A stretch of DNA of 64,000 nucleotides from Balneolales bacterium. Its GTDB lineage: Bacteria > Bacteroidota > Rhodothermia > Balneolales > Natronogracilivirgulaceae. The stretch is taken from the NCBI GenBank assembly GCA_007128425.1, contig SKXL01000077.1, forward strand, positions 1 through 64,000. Reading direction: 5' to 3'. A program made the position numbers and the translations under genes. The notes beneath the pieces are model-generated. The model worked only from the letters and a program-made list of their open reading frames with translations. It was not told the DNA's origin and did not search any database. This document shows, one piece after another, positions 44,159 through 53,940 of the stretch (positions are counted from its first letter, which is position 1; every line of letters starts with the position of its first letter).

Positions 44159-45763
44159 ATGGCTTCCAATCATATAAAAAAACTGCAAAACGTGTCTGTA
44201 AAGCGAGCCTTGATTTCCGTGTCAGATAAAACCGGAATTCTCGAATTTGCCTCCGGCCTGCACAAACATCGGATTGAGATTATTTCTACGGGAGGAACAG
44301 CCCGGCTGCTGCGGGAGTCCGGGATCCCTGTAACCGATGTATCGGATATCACCGGATTTCCGGAGTGTCTGGATGGGCGGGTTAAGACGCTGCATCCAAA
44401 AATTCACGGTGGCCTGCTTGCCCGACCAGGAAACAGGGAACACGCAGAAACGCTGAAGGAAATGGAGATAAAGCCCATACAGCTCGTGGTTGTAAATCTT
44501 TATCCGTTTGAAGAAGCGATTGCAACGCGACCCGATGACACCGAACACGCAATTGAGAACATAGATATTGGCGGACCGGCCATGGTTCGCGCTTCGGCAA
44601 AAAACCTTGAGAACGTCTGCATAGTTACCCATCCGGATCAATATGTGAAAATACTTGGAGAAATCGACCGGAACAATGGGAGCATCAGCGCAGCAATCCG
44701 GGCTTCTTTTGCAGTACGTGCTTTTTTGCTGACGGCATCCTATGACCTGGCCATTTCAACTTACATGTCGGATGAAATCGAAAAAGCGTTTGAGGATGCG
44801 AGGGATCTTGCGCTTGAGCCGGAAATCAGCCAGTCTTTATATTTGAAAGCCCCGCTTTTCAAGAAACTGCGTTACGGTGAAAACCCACATCAGCCCGGGG
44901 CTGTCTATGGTGACCCGGGATCATACATTGATAGTTTTCACGGTAAAGAGCTGAGCTATAATAATTATCTTGATATGGACGCTGCCCTGCAGCTTGGAGC
45001 CGATTTCAGCGACTCAACACAGGCACTCTGTGGCATTTTCAAGCACAGCCTTCCCTGTGGTGCGGCCCTGGCTGACAGCCCTTTGGAAGCATGGGAAAAA
45101 GCTTTCTCAACCGACACTATCTCTCCGTTTGGTGGCATCATTCTGTTCAACCGTCCGGTCGATATAGAGACGGCGGAAAGTGTTGATAAAATTTTCAGTG
45201 AAATTATCCTGGCCCCGGACTATTCTGCCGATGCCCTGGAGCTGCTTAGCCGTAAATCGAACAGGAGGCTGATCCGCATTCGAAAGTGGCCGGACGGATC
45301 GGTACCGCAGATTCGATCGACGGTCGGCGGGTACCTTTGGCAACATAGCGACACGGGCTTCAGGAGAGAGTCGCACAAGGTAGTTACACAAGTAAAACCT
45401 GATCGTAAGCAACAGGCAACTCTCGAATTCGCATGGATTGTAGCCAAGCATGTAAAATCCAACGCCATCGTTTATGCCAAAGATTTGCAAACCGCAGGTG
45501 TTGGCACAGGTCAGCCAAATCGTGTTGATTCTTCCCGAATAGCGGCACAGAAAGCAGAGCAGTTCGGGCACAACTTGAGGGGTTCTGTTGTCGCTTCCGA
45601 CGCCTTTTTCCCTTTTGCTGACGGCGTGGAAGAAGCGGCCAGAGCCGGAGCCACTGCCGTTATTCAACCTGGTGGCAGTATACGCGACGACGAGGTAATC
45701 AAAAAAGCTGATGAACTTGGAATTGCGATGATATTTACCGGAGTCCGGCATTTTCGGCACTAA
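44159..45763 (+). CDS. purH: Bifunctional AICAR transformylase / IMP cyclohydrolase
   Basis: Last two steps of IMP synthesis. 534 residues. The N-terminal MGS-like cyclohydrolase domain has RALISVSDKTGILEFASGLH, IISTGGTARLLRESGIPVTD and GRVKTLHPKIHGGLLAR; the C-terminal transformylase has KLRYGENPHQPGAVYG, the folate-domain GIFKHSLPCGAAL (the usual VKH becomes FKH), VKSNAIVYAKD and SDAFFPFADGVEEAARAG. It forms a purine pair with purN and ends just before an intrinsic terminator. Confidence 0.97.
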   Translation: MASNHIKKLQNVSVKRALISVSDKTGILEFASGLHKHRIEIISTGGTARLLRESGIPVTDVSDITGFPECLDGRVKTLHPKIHGGLLARPGNREHAETLKEMEIKPIQLVVVNLYPFEEAIATRPDDTEHAIENIDIGGPAMVRASAKNLENVCIVTHPDQYVKILGEIDRNNGSISAAIRASFAVRAFLLTASYDLAISTYMSDEIEKAFEDARDLALEPEISQSLYLKAPLFKKLRYGENPHQPGAVYGDPGSYIDSFHGKELSYNNYLDMDAALQLGADFSDSTQALCGIFKHSLPCGAALADSPLEAWEKAFSTDTISPFGGIILFNRPVDIETAESVDKIFSEIILAPDYSADALELLSRKSNRRLIRIRKWPDGSVPQIRSTVGGYLWQHSDTGFRRESHKVVTQVKPDRKQQATLEFAWIVAKHVKSNAIVYAKDLQTAGVGTGQPNRVDSSRIAAQKAEQFGHNLRGSVVASDAFFPFADGVEEAARAGATAVIQPGGSIRDDEVIKKADELGIAMIFTGVRHFRH

Positions 45764-45780
45764 GCGTATCGAACCGGCGA

Positions 45781-45810
45781 CATATGGAAAGGCCATATGT
45801 TTTTTTTATT
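45781..45810 (+). terminator. Intrinsic terminator after purH
   Basis: CATATGG and CCATATG form a 7-bp stem around AAAGG or so, followed by eight T. It lies about 18 bases after the purH stop and separates purine synthesis from the mre cluster. Confidence 0.85.
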
Positions 45811-45900
45811 ATTTCGCGAAAGTTATTCGCAAAATGCCACTTATTGTCGTAAATTTATCAGTTATATAAATATCCCTCCCCCACAGCACATTAACTCAAT

Positions 45901-46968
45901 ATGCAGGCGTCAGAAGTACACGAAAAGAGAACAACCACAGGCCAGAACAATTCAAAAGGTGGATTATTTGATTGGTTATACACGGATATAGCTATTGATC
46001 TGGGCACCGCCAATACCCTCATACACGCACGTAACCACGGCATTGTCCTCAATGAGCCTTCCATCGTTGCCCTTAATATGGAAAATCAGGCTGTCGCGAT
46101 CGGACATGAAGCCAGGCTCATGCACGAAAAAACCCACAAGAAAATCCGTACGGTGCGTCCTCTTCGGGATGGTGTGATTGCTGACTTTGAGGTGGCTGAG
46201 CATATGATCAGGGGTATGATTAAGAAAGTGAAAATGCGCTGGTATTCCACCACACGCAAAATGGTGGTCTGTGTACCCAGTGGCATTACCGAAGTGGAAA
46301 AACGGGCAGTCCGTGACAGTGCCGAACATGCCGGCGCCAAAGAGGTGTACCTTGTTGATGAACCGATGGCTGCTGCCATTGGCATCGGACTGGATGTTCA
46401 TGAGCCGGTTGGCAACATGATCGTAGATATTGGGGGCGGTACAACGGAAATCGCCGTGATCGCTTTATCAGGTATAGTTTATTCCCAATCAGTACGGCTT
46501 GGGGGTGATGAACTCAATGAGGATATCATAAATTATTTTCGTCGCAACCACAATTTGTTGATTGGCGAACGTACTGCAGAGCAGGTCAAATGCGTGATTG
46601 GGTCGGCTGCCCCGCTTGATGAAGAGCTTGAGCTGACGGTCAAGGGACGTGACCTTGTCAACGGAGTACCCAGAACGAGAATCGTGACCTCAAAGGATAT
46701 CCGCGAAGCGATCTCCGAGTCGGTCAACACCATTGTTGAATCAGTCACCAAATCACTCGAGCAGACTCCGCCTGAGCTGTCGGCTGATATTCTTGACAGA
46801 GGTATCTTCCTTACAGGCGGAGGAGCATTGCTTCTGAACCTCGACAAGCTGATCATGGAAACTACCGACTTGCCTGTTCATATTGCTGAAGACCCACTGA
46901 CCGCTGTAGTCCGCGGCACTGGTAAAGTTCTTGAAGATTTGGAATATTACCGGGCCATTCTAACCTGA
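45901..46968 (+). CDS. mreB: Rod shape-determining protein MreB
   Basis: Bacterial actin that guides side-wall peptidoglycan synthesis. 355 residues. Phosphate 1 loop IDLGTANTLIHARNHGIVLN, phosphate 2 region NMIVDIGGGTTEIAVIALSG, PLRDGVIADFEVAEHMIRGM and the C-terminal GIFLTGGGALLLNLDKLI are all in place. The first 24 residues before YTDIAIDLG are polar and a little longer than usual. First gene of mreB-mreC-mreD-mrdA-rodA; a promoter should lie between the purH terminator and 45900, in an AT-rich stretch, but I cannot fix it. Confidence 0.97.
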   Translation: MQASEVHEKRTTTGQNNSKGGLFDWLYTDIAIDLGTANTLIHARNHGIVLNEPSIVALNMENQAVAIGHEARLMHEKTHKKIRTVRPLRDGVIADFEVAEHMIRGMIKKVKMRWYSTTRKMVVCVPSGITEVEKRAVRDSAEHAGAKEVYLVDEPMAAAIGIGLDVHEPVGNMIVDIGGGTTEIAVIALSGIVYSQSVRLGGDELNEDIINYFRRNHNLLIGERTAEQVKCVIGSAAPLDEELELTVKGRDLVNGVPRTRIVTSKDIREAISESVNTIVESVTKSLEQTPPELSADILDRGIFLTGGGALLLNLDKLIMETTDLPVHIAEDPLTAVVRGTGKVLEDLEYYRAILT

Positions 46969-46983
46969 CAGAATGACACGTGA

Positions 46984-47826
46984 ATGCAGTTCACCCTCCG
47001 AAAGACGGAAGATATACGGGACCATGTCCTTACTGTACTTTTTATTCTGATCGCCTTTCTACTCATGGTGTTTCGCCATGAGGGCGGCCTTCAGTCAGTA
47101 CGCAAGGCATCCATTCTTGTCATGAGCTATATCGAAGAGCCTCTGTCGCAGGTCAGGGTATACCGTAGTGCACTTCGGACCAACGAGCAGCTTGGACAGC
47201 AGAATATTCTTCTTCAGGACGAACTCAGTCGGCTTCGTTCGGCACGGGAGGAAAATCTCGCACTCAGAAGGATGATTGGTCTTCAAGACACTTTGGATCT
47301 CGATCTTGTTCCGGTGCGAATCGTTGCCAAAAACCTGACGGGCATCAACAATTCGGTAACCATTAACAAGGGAAGCCGGGATGGCATAGAACAAGGCATG
47401 CCGCTGATTACCCCTGAGGGACTTATAGGTCAAACCATTTTGACTACGCCCGGCCATGCACAAATCATGCCGTTTTATAATCCGCTGTTCAGGGTCAGCT
47501 CCCGCATTCAGGGCAATCGTGCTTACGGTATTGTTTCTTGGAATACGGATCAAGCCAATGAACTCGTAATGAGCTACGTTCCTCAAACGATACACGTGCC
47601 GATAGAGTCGGTCGTGGAAACCTCGGGATTCAGCAATCAGTTTCCAGCCGGTATTCCCATTGGAAGGGTCATTCGCACCGAACCGCAAGAGGGTCGGGAT
47701 ACCCAGCAAATATATATCCGCCCGTTTGTATCGCTTCATCAGGCAGCCGAGGCATTCATCGTCCGTTTTCATCCCGAACCGGAAATTGAAGAGTTGCTTT
47801 TGCAATATGAGGGGCTGTTTCAATGA
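46984..47826 (+). CDS. mreC: Rod shape-determining protein MreC
   Basis: 280 residues. One N-terminal membrane helix (HVLTVLFILIAFLLMVFRH), a coiled coil (about 60-100, EQLGQQNILLQDELSRLRSA) and the periplasmic double beta-barrel (VRIVAKNLTGINNSVTINKG, GIEQGMPLITPEGLIGQ). MreC links MreB to PBP2 and activates it. It overlaps mreD by 4 bases (ATGA), so the two are co-translated. Confidence 0.95.
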   Translation: MQFTLRKTEDIRDHVLTVLFILIAFLLMVFRHEGGLQSVRKASILVMSYIEEPLSQVRVYRSALRTNEQLGQQNILLQDELSRLRSAREENLALRRMIGLQDTLDLDLVPVRIVAKNLTGINNSVTINKGSRDGIEQGMPLITPEGLIGQTILTTPGHAQIMPFYNPLFRVSSRIQGNRAYGIVSWNTDQANELVMSYVPQTIHVPIESVVETSGFSNQFPAGIPIGRVIRTEPQEGRDTQQIYIRPFVSLHQAAEAFIVRFHPEPEIEELLLQYEGLFQ

Positions 47827-48293
47827 AATCTGAATTGCTTAAATTTGGTCTCCTCGGACTCGCAGCTACTCTTCTGCAGCTGCTCATTTTCAACCACCTG
47901 AGCTACGGACCCATCCAGGCTGATATCACCCTGATCCTGCTCATCTGGGTGATTGCCACACAAAACCGAACCATGGCAATATTTTTCGCAGCGTATGTAG
48001 GTCTGCTTTCCGATATATTTCTGGATTACTGGGGACTCCATTTACTCTCGAAGACTCTGACCACCCTTATTGTTTACTCATTTGTTCCCAGAATTGAAGA
48101 GAGCAGGCTTTTTTTTACACAAGTTTTTCTGATATTAATGGGGATATCAATTGTACATAACTTCTTTTTTCTTCTATCTGCTTTCTTTGCCCAAATATAT
48201 CATGCGGAACTCGTTTTTTTTCAGATATTACTCGGAAGCAGCCTCATGACGGCCGTAACAGGCAGCATCATCTACATATTGCGGGATAATTAA
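47823..48293 (+). CDS. mreD: Rod shape-determining protein MreD
   Basis: 156 residues, five or so membrane helices (FGLLGLAATLLQLLIFNHLS, ADITLILLIWVIATQ, MAIFFAAYVGLLSDIFLDYW, VFLILMGISIVHNFFFLLSA). The motif GLLSDIFLDYWGLHLLSKTL is typical of the MreD family. Small size and position between mreC and mrdA support the call. Inner membrane, part of the elongasome. Confidence 0.92.
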   Translation: MKSELLKFGLLGLAATLLQLLIFNHLSYGPIQADITLILLIWVIATQNRTMAIFFAAYVGLLSDIFLDYWGLHLLSKTLTTLIVYSFVPRIEESRLFFTQVFLILMGISIVHNFFFLLSAFFAQIYHAELVFFQILLGSSLMTAVTGSIIYILRDN

Positions 48294-48301
48294 CAACTTT
48301 T

Positions 48302-50152
48302 ATGCTTCACAACAAGCAAGATAAGCGAAACGAAATAGCCATTCGTGTTCTGCAAGTGACTATAGTCACCATTATGCTGGTCATAACCGGCCGGTTGATC
48401 CAGCTGCAGATCATAGAATATGAAACATACGGTCCACTCAGCCTTGCAAACAGCATACGCCAGGAGACTGTGAGTCCGGCCCGCGGACTTATATTCGATC
48501 GTGCCGGCCGGATGCTCGTGGATAACCAACCGATTTATACCATTACTGTTACTCCGGCCAACTTCGATCCGAACACTATTCCTCTGCTCTCCGAATATCT
48601 TGATCTGGATCCTGCTGTCATTGAAGAACGCATCATGGCAGCCAGAAGATATTCCTGGCATCGGCCCTCCCGCCTTTTTGCCGACATCAGTTTTCAACGT
48701 TATTCCCAGATACAGGAGAATATCTGGAAATTGCCTGGTATCGGATATCATGTGGAGTCCAAACGGCATTATCCAACCGATATTAACGGGTCCCATATTT
48801 TTGGCTATCTGAGCGAGGTGACGCAGCAGGAATATCATCGCTCCAGTCGATACAACTTGGGCGACAAGGCCGGGCGTAGTGGCATTGAATTTGTCTATGA
48901 GGAAGACCTTCGCGGTGAGTTGGGAGCCAGGTACATAAGAGTTAACGCACTTGGACAGGCTCTCGGTCCTTTTGAAGGTGATCAAATAGGTCACAGCCCT
49001 GTTCAGGGAGCAGACATATACACACATATCGATTATGAGCTTCAGCTTCTGGCCGAAGATCTGATGAAGGGAAAAACAGGTGGCGTTGTAGCGCTTGATC
49101 CGAACACCGGTGCTGTTCTGGCTCTGGTCAGCTCTCCAGACTTTGACGTCGACAGACTGTCGGGCCGAGTTGACATGGACTACTGGCTCACCCTGAATTC
49201 AGATACGACCAATCCGCTTTTCAATCGAGCCATCTCCACCATGCAGCCTCCGGGTTCTACGATCAAACCACTCCTTGGACTGATGGCCCTTGACTTCGGC
49301 ATCATCGATCCCGGAACAACCATCACTTGCCGTGGTGGATTTACACTTGGCCGGTTTTACCGCTGTACACGTGAGCATGGCCGCCAGAATCTGGTTGAAG
49401 CCATTCAGAATTCCTGCAACACCTATTTCTTTTCACTGATGAACCAGACCATGAACCGGGTGGGGTTGAATGCATGGCATCGGCATGCCGGTTCCTTTGG
49501 TCTTGGTCAGCTTACCCAAATCGACCTTCCACATGAGCGTCGTGGCATCCTTCCGGACAGTGCCTATTACTATACTCATTTCGGAGATTCACGCAACTGG
49601 GGTATCGGTGACCTGATCAGCGTGGGAGTTGGCCAGGGAACCTTCTCCAGTTCTCCTGTACAAATGGCTATGCTTTCAGCTCATCTTGCCAATGGTGGAT
49701 ATCGAATCCGGCCTCATATCGTAGACCGGGTAGTCTACCCTGACGGATCAACCAAAACTTTTCAATACGAAAAAGAGCGCATACCATGGGTAAATCAACA
49801 GCACATGAAAGTGGTTCAGGAAGGGATGAGGATAGCAGTATCAGAAGGATCCGGTCGATTTTATGCAGACATATCCGGTGTAGAGGTGGCAGGTAAAACC
49901 GGTACAGCCCAGAACCCCCACGGTAACGACCACGGGTGGTTCATATCCTACGCACCGTATGAAAACCCGGAAATAGCTATCGCAGTACTTGTAGAAAATG
50001 CCGGCTTTGGCTCCATTTCCGCAGCACCGATCGCCGGGCTGATGATGGAGCAGTATTTTCACGGACGAATTCTCCGAAACTGGGTGTACAATTATGTGAA
50101 GACTTTTACACCGAGAGATAGCAGCGGGAATAACAATGAGGAAGCTGAATAA
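48302..50152 (+). CDS. mrdA: Penicillin-binding protein 2 (elongasome transpeptidase)
   Basis: Crosslinks peptidoglycan in the side wall. 616 residues. N-terminal membrane helix (VTIVTIMLVITGRLIQLQI), a pedestal/dimerisation domain (PARGLIFDRAGRMLVDNQPI, GDKAGRSGIEFVYEEDLRGE), then the transpeptidase: SxxK as MQPPGSTIKPLLGLM, SxN as QNSCNTYFFSLM, and KTG as VAGKTGTAQNPHG. Length is normal for PBP2. It overlaps rodA by one base. Confidence 0.96.
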   Translation: MLHNKQDKRNEIAIRVLQVTIVTIMLVITGRLIQLQIIEYETYGPLSLANSIRQETVSPARGLIFDRAGRMLVDNQPIYTITVTPANFDPNTIPLLSEYLDLDPAVIEERIMAARRYSWHRPSRLFADISFQRYSQIQENIWKLPGIGYHVESKRHYPTDINGSHIFGYLSEVTQQEYHRSSRYNLGDKAGRSGIEFVYEEDLRGELGARYIRVNALGQALGPFEGDQIGHSPVQGADIYTHIDYELQLLAEDLMKGKTGGVVALDPNTGAVLALVSSPDFDVDRLSGRVDMDYWLTLNSDTTNPLFNRAISTMQPPGSTIKPLLGLMALDFGIIDPGTTITCRGGFTLGRFYRCTREHGRQNLVEAIQNSCNTYFFSLMNQTMNRVGLNAWHRHAGSFGLGQLTQIDLPHERRGILPDSAYYYTHFGDSRNWGIGDLISVGVGQGTFSSSPVQMAMLSAHLANGGYRIRPHIVDRVVYPDGSTKTFQYEKERIPWVNQQHMKVVQEGMRIAVSEGSGRFYADISGVEVAGKTGTAQNPHGNDHGWFISYAPYENPEIAIAVLVENAGFGSISAAPIAGLMMEQYFHGRILRNWVYNYVKTFTPRDSSGNNNEEAE

Positions 50153-51402
50153 TGGCCTGGTATCGACAATTTGACTGGGTAATTGTGACTTGCTGGATAC
50201 TGCTCTTCACAGCAGGTCTGATTGCCATCTACAGTGCAACACTTGGACCCGTGTCCCAATTTCTACCCGCATACATTCAGAATAACTTTCTGAACCAGGT
50301 GGTTTGGATCGGTATTTCTATTGGAGCTCTTATTTCCATACAGTTTACCAGCCCACGTACATTTCAGCAAATATCTTATGTGCTTTACGTGATCTGTATC
50401 ATACTGGCCATTGTCACAGTTATATGGGGCACAGAGGCCGGTGGTGCAAAACGCTGGCTGGTTATCGGTGGGCTGCGGTTTCAAATTAGTGAAATATTGA
50501 AACTGGCTACAATTCTTGCCGTTGCCAATTATCTTACCAGCAGAAGGGATATCTCTGCCGAACATATCGGATCTGCTCTCGTTGCCGTTATTTTAATGGT
50601 AATTCCCAGTATTATAATTATTCTACAGAACGATACGGGAACGGCACTTGTCCTCTTGGCCATCATTCCGGTTATGCTCTTCTGGTCCGGCTTGCCTTAC
50701 GGTATTTCACTGTTCCTAATCTCACCTGCCATCATTGCCTATTTCACTGTCATAAACTGGAAGCTCGGGGTTTTGGTAACAGTTATTCTGACCATTGCCA
50801 TCTTCTTTATTCAAAAAAGACCATGGCTGACCAGTGCTGCTTTTATTGCTGGTATACTCGTGGTCATCGGCATGCAATTTGCACTCAACCAAGTGCTTCA
50901 ACCTTATCAACAAGCACGAATTGAGGCTTTTGTCAACCCGGCGATGGATCCCCAGGGTGCCGGGTGGAATGTACTTCAGGCAAAAACAGCGATCGGATCC
51001 GGCGGAATGTGGGGCAAGGGATTTCTTGAGGGAACACAGACGCAGCTTCGATTTCTTCCGGAACAATGGACTGATTTCATCTTTCCTGTAATTGCTGAAG
51101 AGTTTGGATTTATCGGGGCCGGATTTCTGCTGCTTGTCTTTGCCATCCTGTTTCTCAGACTGCTCAATATAGCCGGCGAGCATCGACACCCATTTGCACA
51201 GCTTGTAATCGTGGGCGTGACCATGACCTTCTTCACCCACCTGGTCATCAATTTAGGCAGCGCCATGGGACTGTTTCCTGTCATTGGTCTGCCGCTTCCT
51301 TTTGTCAGCTATGGTGGGTCAGCCTTTCTTTCGTATTCCATAATGCTTGCCATATGTCTGAATTTTGACTTTTATAAACGGGAATTCAGCATTTACAGTT
51401 AA
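50152..51402 (+). CDS. rodA: Peptidoglycan glycosyltransferase RodA
   Basis: SEDS-family polymerase that extends glycan strands with PBP2 as partner. 416 residues, ten membrane helices. Signatures: GGAKRWLVIGGLRFQISEIL, ILQNDTGTALVLLAIIPVML, the catalytic-Asp region LPEQWTDFIFPVIAEEFGFI, and GLPLPFVSYGGSAFLSYSIM. Last gene of the rod cluster. After it, a bulged hairpin (51410-51438) without a T-run may mark the end of the transcript. Confidence 0.96.
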   Translation: MAWYRQFDWVIVTCWILLFTAGLIAIYSATLGPVSQFLPAYIQNNFLNQVVWIGISIGALISIQFTSPRTFQQISYVLYVICIILAIVTVIWGTEAGGAKRWLVIGGLRFQISEILKLATILAVANYLTSRRDISAEHIGSALVAVILMVIPSIIIILQNDTGTALVLLAIIPVMLFWSGLPYGISLFLISPAIIAYFTVINWKLGVLVTVILTIAIFFIQKRPWLTSAAFIAGILVVIGMQFALNQVLQPYQQARIEAFVNPAMDPQGAGWNVLQAKTAIGSGGMWGKGFLEGTQTQLRFLPEQWTDFIFPVIAEEFGFIGAGFLLLVFAILFLRLLNIAGEHRHPFAQLVIVGVTMTFFTHLVINLGSAMGLFPVIGLPLPFVSYGGSAFLSYSIMLAICLNFDFYKREFSIYS

Positions 51403-51518
51403 AGTTTCAATCGGCTTGTTACATATCAGCCAACCGATGTGCCGTATCCGTCCGGCCTTATGGTCCCGGTAAATAACCAGAAAACTGATTAATCTGATTG
51501 ATTCTGGCGGTGTGTCAA

Positions 51519-52148
51519 CTATTGGTGGTACAGCCTGGTTGTCCCAAGCCGGAAAGATGTCCGATGGTGGGGTGTAATACCGTACTTATCCAATGCTTCA
51601 AAATGGTATGCTGTCGGATAACCAGCGTTTTTGTCCCATCCAAATTCCGGAAACTGCTGATGCAGATCTGCCATATACCCATCCCTGTACACTTTTGCCA
51701 ATATGGAAGCAGCACCTACACTGGCGCTTAGATGATCTCCCTTGATGATTGTTTGCGATGGTATTAACGTGGATGTAATGCTCCGGTTGCCGTCGATAAG
51801 AAGATAATCCGGACCTGGTTTGGTGTGCAGCACACACTTCTCCATCGCTCGAAGAGAGGCACCAAGGATATTATATATCTCGATTTCTCCAATATCACAG
51901 CTGGCTACAGTCCACCAAAGGCAGTTTTTTTTTATCTTTTCCGCAATTACAACCCGCTGTTTGGCATTGACTTTCTTGCTGTCAGATATGCCAGGGATTG
52001 CACTGTTCGGTCTCAGAATAACACCTGCTGCTACAACGGGTCCGGCAAGGCAACCTCTGCCAACCTCATCAAGTCCCATGATTCTGCCAAAGCCTTCATC
52101 CCAGAGTCTTTTTTCCAGAATATAGGGATTGTGATTTCCAGCAGACAT
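51519..52148 (-). CDS. rnhB: Ribonuclease HII
   Basis: Cuts RNA in RNA-DNA hybrids, including single ribonucleotides in DNA. 209 residues. Catalytic acidic residues sit in MGLDEVGRGCLAGPVVAAGV and in LLIDGNRSITST; KGDHLSASVGAASILAKVYR is the third motif. Length is normal. It is at the distal end of the leftward envelope cluster, 23 bases after the third OmpH gene, and converges with rodA. Confidence 0.96.
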   Translation of the reverse strand: MSAGNHNPYILEKRLWDEGFGRIMGLDEVGRGCLAGPVVAAGVILRPNSAIPGISDSKKVNAKQRVVIAEKIKKNCLWWTVASCDIGEIEIYNILGASLRAMEKCVLHTKPGPDYLLIDGNRSITSTLIPSQTIIKGDHLSASVGAASILAKVYRDGYMADLHQQFPEFGWDKNAGYPTAYHFEALDKYGITPHHRTSFRLGTTRLYHQ

Positions 52149-52171
52149 CTGCTCTACCGTCTACATTTCAC

Positions 52172-52726
52172 CTACATGAGATCCAGTCGCTGCATCACTT
52201 CATCGGTGATATCGTAGTCACGATGTGCTCTTTCTGAAGCGTAAAGGATAATAAAATCACCGTTGTTGGTCATGGTATTGAGAACATATGTAAAATCGCG
52301 TTCTCTGGCAACGGTTTCGATCGCTCCCTGTATTTTATTAAGCAGTGGTTCAATAAGTTCAAATTGCCGTTCCTGTATTTCCTGTTGGAAATTTTGCTGG
52401 AATTCCTGAAGCTCGAGATTGAGCTCGGCAAGACGCTCCTCTTCTCTTCTTCTGGCTTCATCTGATATAACCGACATCTTCTGCTGGTATTCTTCCACTT
52501 CCCTTCGGAATGTAGCTTCCTTTTCAGCAAATTCCTGACGCTTGCGGTCTATGAAGTTTTGAAGACGGCGCTCAATCGCAGCCATTTCGGGCATGCTTCT
52601 CATGATGGTTTGGGGATCGACAAAACCAATTTTCAGTTCTTCCTGAGGCTGTGCCTGCACAATATTGGCAGAAGCGGCGATTCCCGTAAAAAGGATACAT
52701 GCGATAATAATCCAGGTTTTTTTCAT
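52172..52726 (-). CDS. OmpH/Skp family periplasmic chaperone (third copy)
   Basis: 184 residues. Signal peptide (KKTWIIIACILFTGIAASANIVQA), then the Skp core start LKIGFVDPQTIMRSMPEMAA, a long charged coiled coil (Glu, Arg, Gln) and a closing strand region FTYVLNTMTNNGDFIILYAS. Skp trimers hold unfolded outer-membrane proteins on the way to BamA. It is closest by eye to the middle copy (shared VDPQT/MDPQT start and AxERDFTYVLN-like end). Lies before rnhB on the same strand. Confidence 0.9.
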   Translation of the reverse strand: MKKTWIIIACILFTGIAASANIVQAQPQEELKIGFVDPQTIMRSMPEMAAIERRLQNFIDRKRQEFAEKEATFRREVEEYQQKMSVISDEARRREEERLAELNLELQEFQQNFQQEIQERQFELIEPLLNKIQGAIETVARERDFTYVLNTMTNNGDFIILYASERAHRDYDITDEVMQRLDLM

Positions 52727-52751
52727 TGTCTGTTATATCTGTACTTAATGG

Positions 52752-53276
52752 TTAATTTAACATTCGTGCAATCACTCTGTCGGTCAGGTCATAATGTTCT
52801 TTGCCGCCGTCCGACACAAAAAGCAGGAACATTTCACCTTCGCTGGTGGCTTCATTCAGCACATAGTCAAGATCCATGTCCCGGGCAAGAGTCTCGATAA
52901 CGGTATTCATTTCCTGAAGGATGGGTCCGAGCAATTCAGCCTGGCGCTGCTCCAGTTCACGCTGAACTCTCATCTGAAACTGTTCAAGTTCCTGATCCAT
53001 TTGTTGCAGTTCCTGTTGCCTTCGGCGTGTCTCCTCTTCTGAAAGGTTGGGAGCTTCCTGCTGAAACCGGGCAAGTTGGTTCTGAAATTCAATTGATTGC
53101 TCTTCGAATTCCGCCTCTCTTCCATCGAGAAATCGATTAAGTTGCCGCTCAATTGCCTCCTTTTCCGGCAGATTATCAAGAACAGTTTGTGGATCCATGT
53201 ACCCAACGCGCATCTGTGCATTTGCAGATAGCGTAAGACCTGTCAAGAGTATAATAATTGTTGAAAAATACTTCAT
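52752..53276 (-). CDS. OmpH/Skp family periplasmic chaperone (second copy)
   Basis: 174 residues. Signal peptide ending TGLTLSANAQ, core start MRVGYMDPQTVLDNLPEKEA, a long Gln- and Glu-rich coiled coil and the tail LDYVLNEATSEGEMFLLFVS. Strongly like the copy that follows 25 bases downstream, so these two are the more recent duplicates. 116 bases separate it from the first copy, enough for an internal promoter. Confidence 0.9.
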   Translation of the reverse strand: MKYFSTIIILLTGLTLSANAQMRVGYMDPQTVLDNLPEKEAIERQLNRFLDGREAEFEEQSIEFQNQLARFQQEAPNLSEEETRRRQQELQQMDQELEQFQMRVQRELEQRQAELLGPILQEMNTVIETLARDMDLDYVLNEATSEGEMFLLFVSDGGKEHYDLTDRVIARMLN

Positions 53277-53392
53277 ATTGGTAATTTTGATATTTATTTC
53301 AAAAGTTTGATAAGATACAATGTTTAGGCAAGCTTTTCCAAAATGTCATTATACAATACGTTCAACCCTCATCAATAATTGTGTGCTGTATA

Positions 53393-53938
53393 TCATAATG
53401 CATCATCATCGACAAAAATACCCAGTTCCTCAAGTACATTTCGACTGATGTCCCAGCGTGTCCTGGAATAGAGAAACAAATAGTCTCCAGCTCTGTCAAA
53501 AACGTGATCAAACCCATCCCTTTCCGCTACCTTGACGACAGCCTCAAGAATCCTTTGTTGCAACGGCTCCAGCAATTCCTCTTGTTGCCGAAAATAGTCA
53601 CCATCCGGACCAAACCTGCGATTGATATACTGCTCCCGTTCACGTACTTTCTGGTCGATTTCCTGCTGGCGCTGCCTTCTTATATCCGGTGTAAAGAGAA
53701 TCTCTCTGGCTTCGAAGTCCTGCTTCAAACGTTCGATTTCGACCTGCATTTCATCAATCTCCTCTTTCCAGTTTTGAGCAATGGTTTCAAGCCTCTGTCG
53801 GATACCGGTGTATTCAGGGATCTCACGCATAATCACATCGGAATCTATGTAACCGATTTTTTGCTGCGCTGTAACCTGCTGTTCCGGTAATAACAACAAC
53901 AAAACCGGTAGTAACAAAACTGAAATCAGTTTTTTCAT
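53393..53938 (-). CDS. OmpH/Skp family periplasmic chaperone (first copy)
   Basis: 181 residues. Signal peptide (LISVLLLPVLLLLLPEQQVTA), core start KIGYIDSDVIMREIPEYTGI, a coiled coil with long Glu/Arg runs and the end FDHVFDRAGDYLFLYSRTRW. It begins 2 bases after the bamA stop and so is coupled to it, the usual skp position. It differs more from the other two copies than they do from each other, which suggests a separate role or an older split. Confidence 0.9.
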   Translation of the reverse strand: MKKLISVLLLPVLLLLLPEQQVTAQQKIGYIDSDVIMREIPEYTGIRQRLETIAQNWKEEIDEMQVEIERLKQDFEAREILFTPDIRRQRQQEIDQKVREREQYINRRFGPDGDYFRQQEELLEPLQQRILEAVVKVAERDGFDHVFDRAGDYLFLYSRTRWDISRNVLEELGIFVDDDAL

Positions 53939-53940
53939 GA

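Noticed and set aside
51410-51438. Hairpin between rodA and rnhB
   Set aside because: The stem has a bulge and no T-run follows; too weak to list as a terminator, though it may still mark the end of rodA transcripts.
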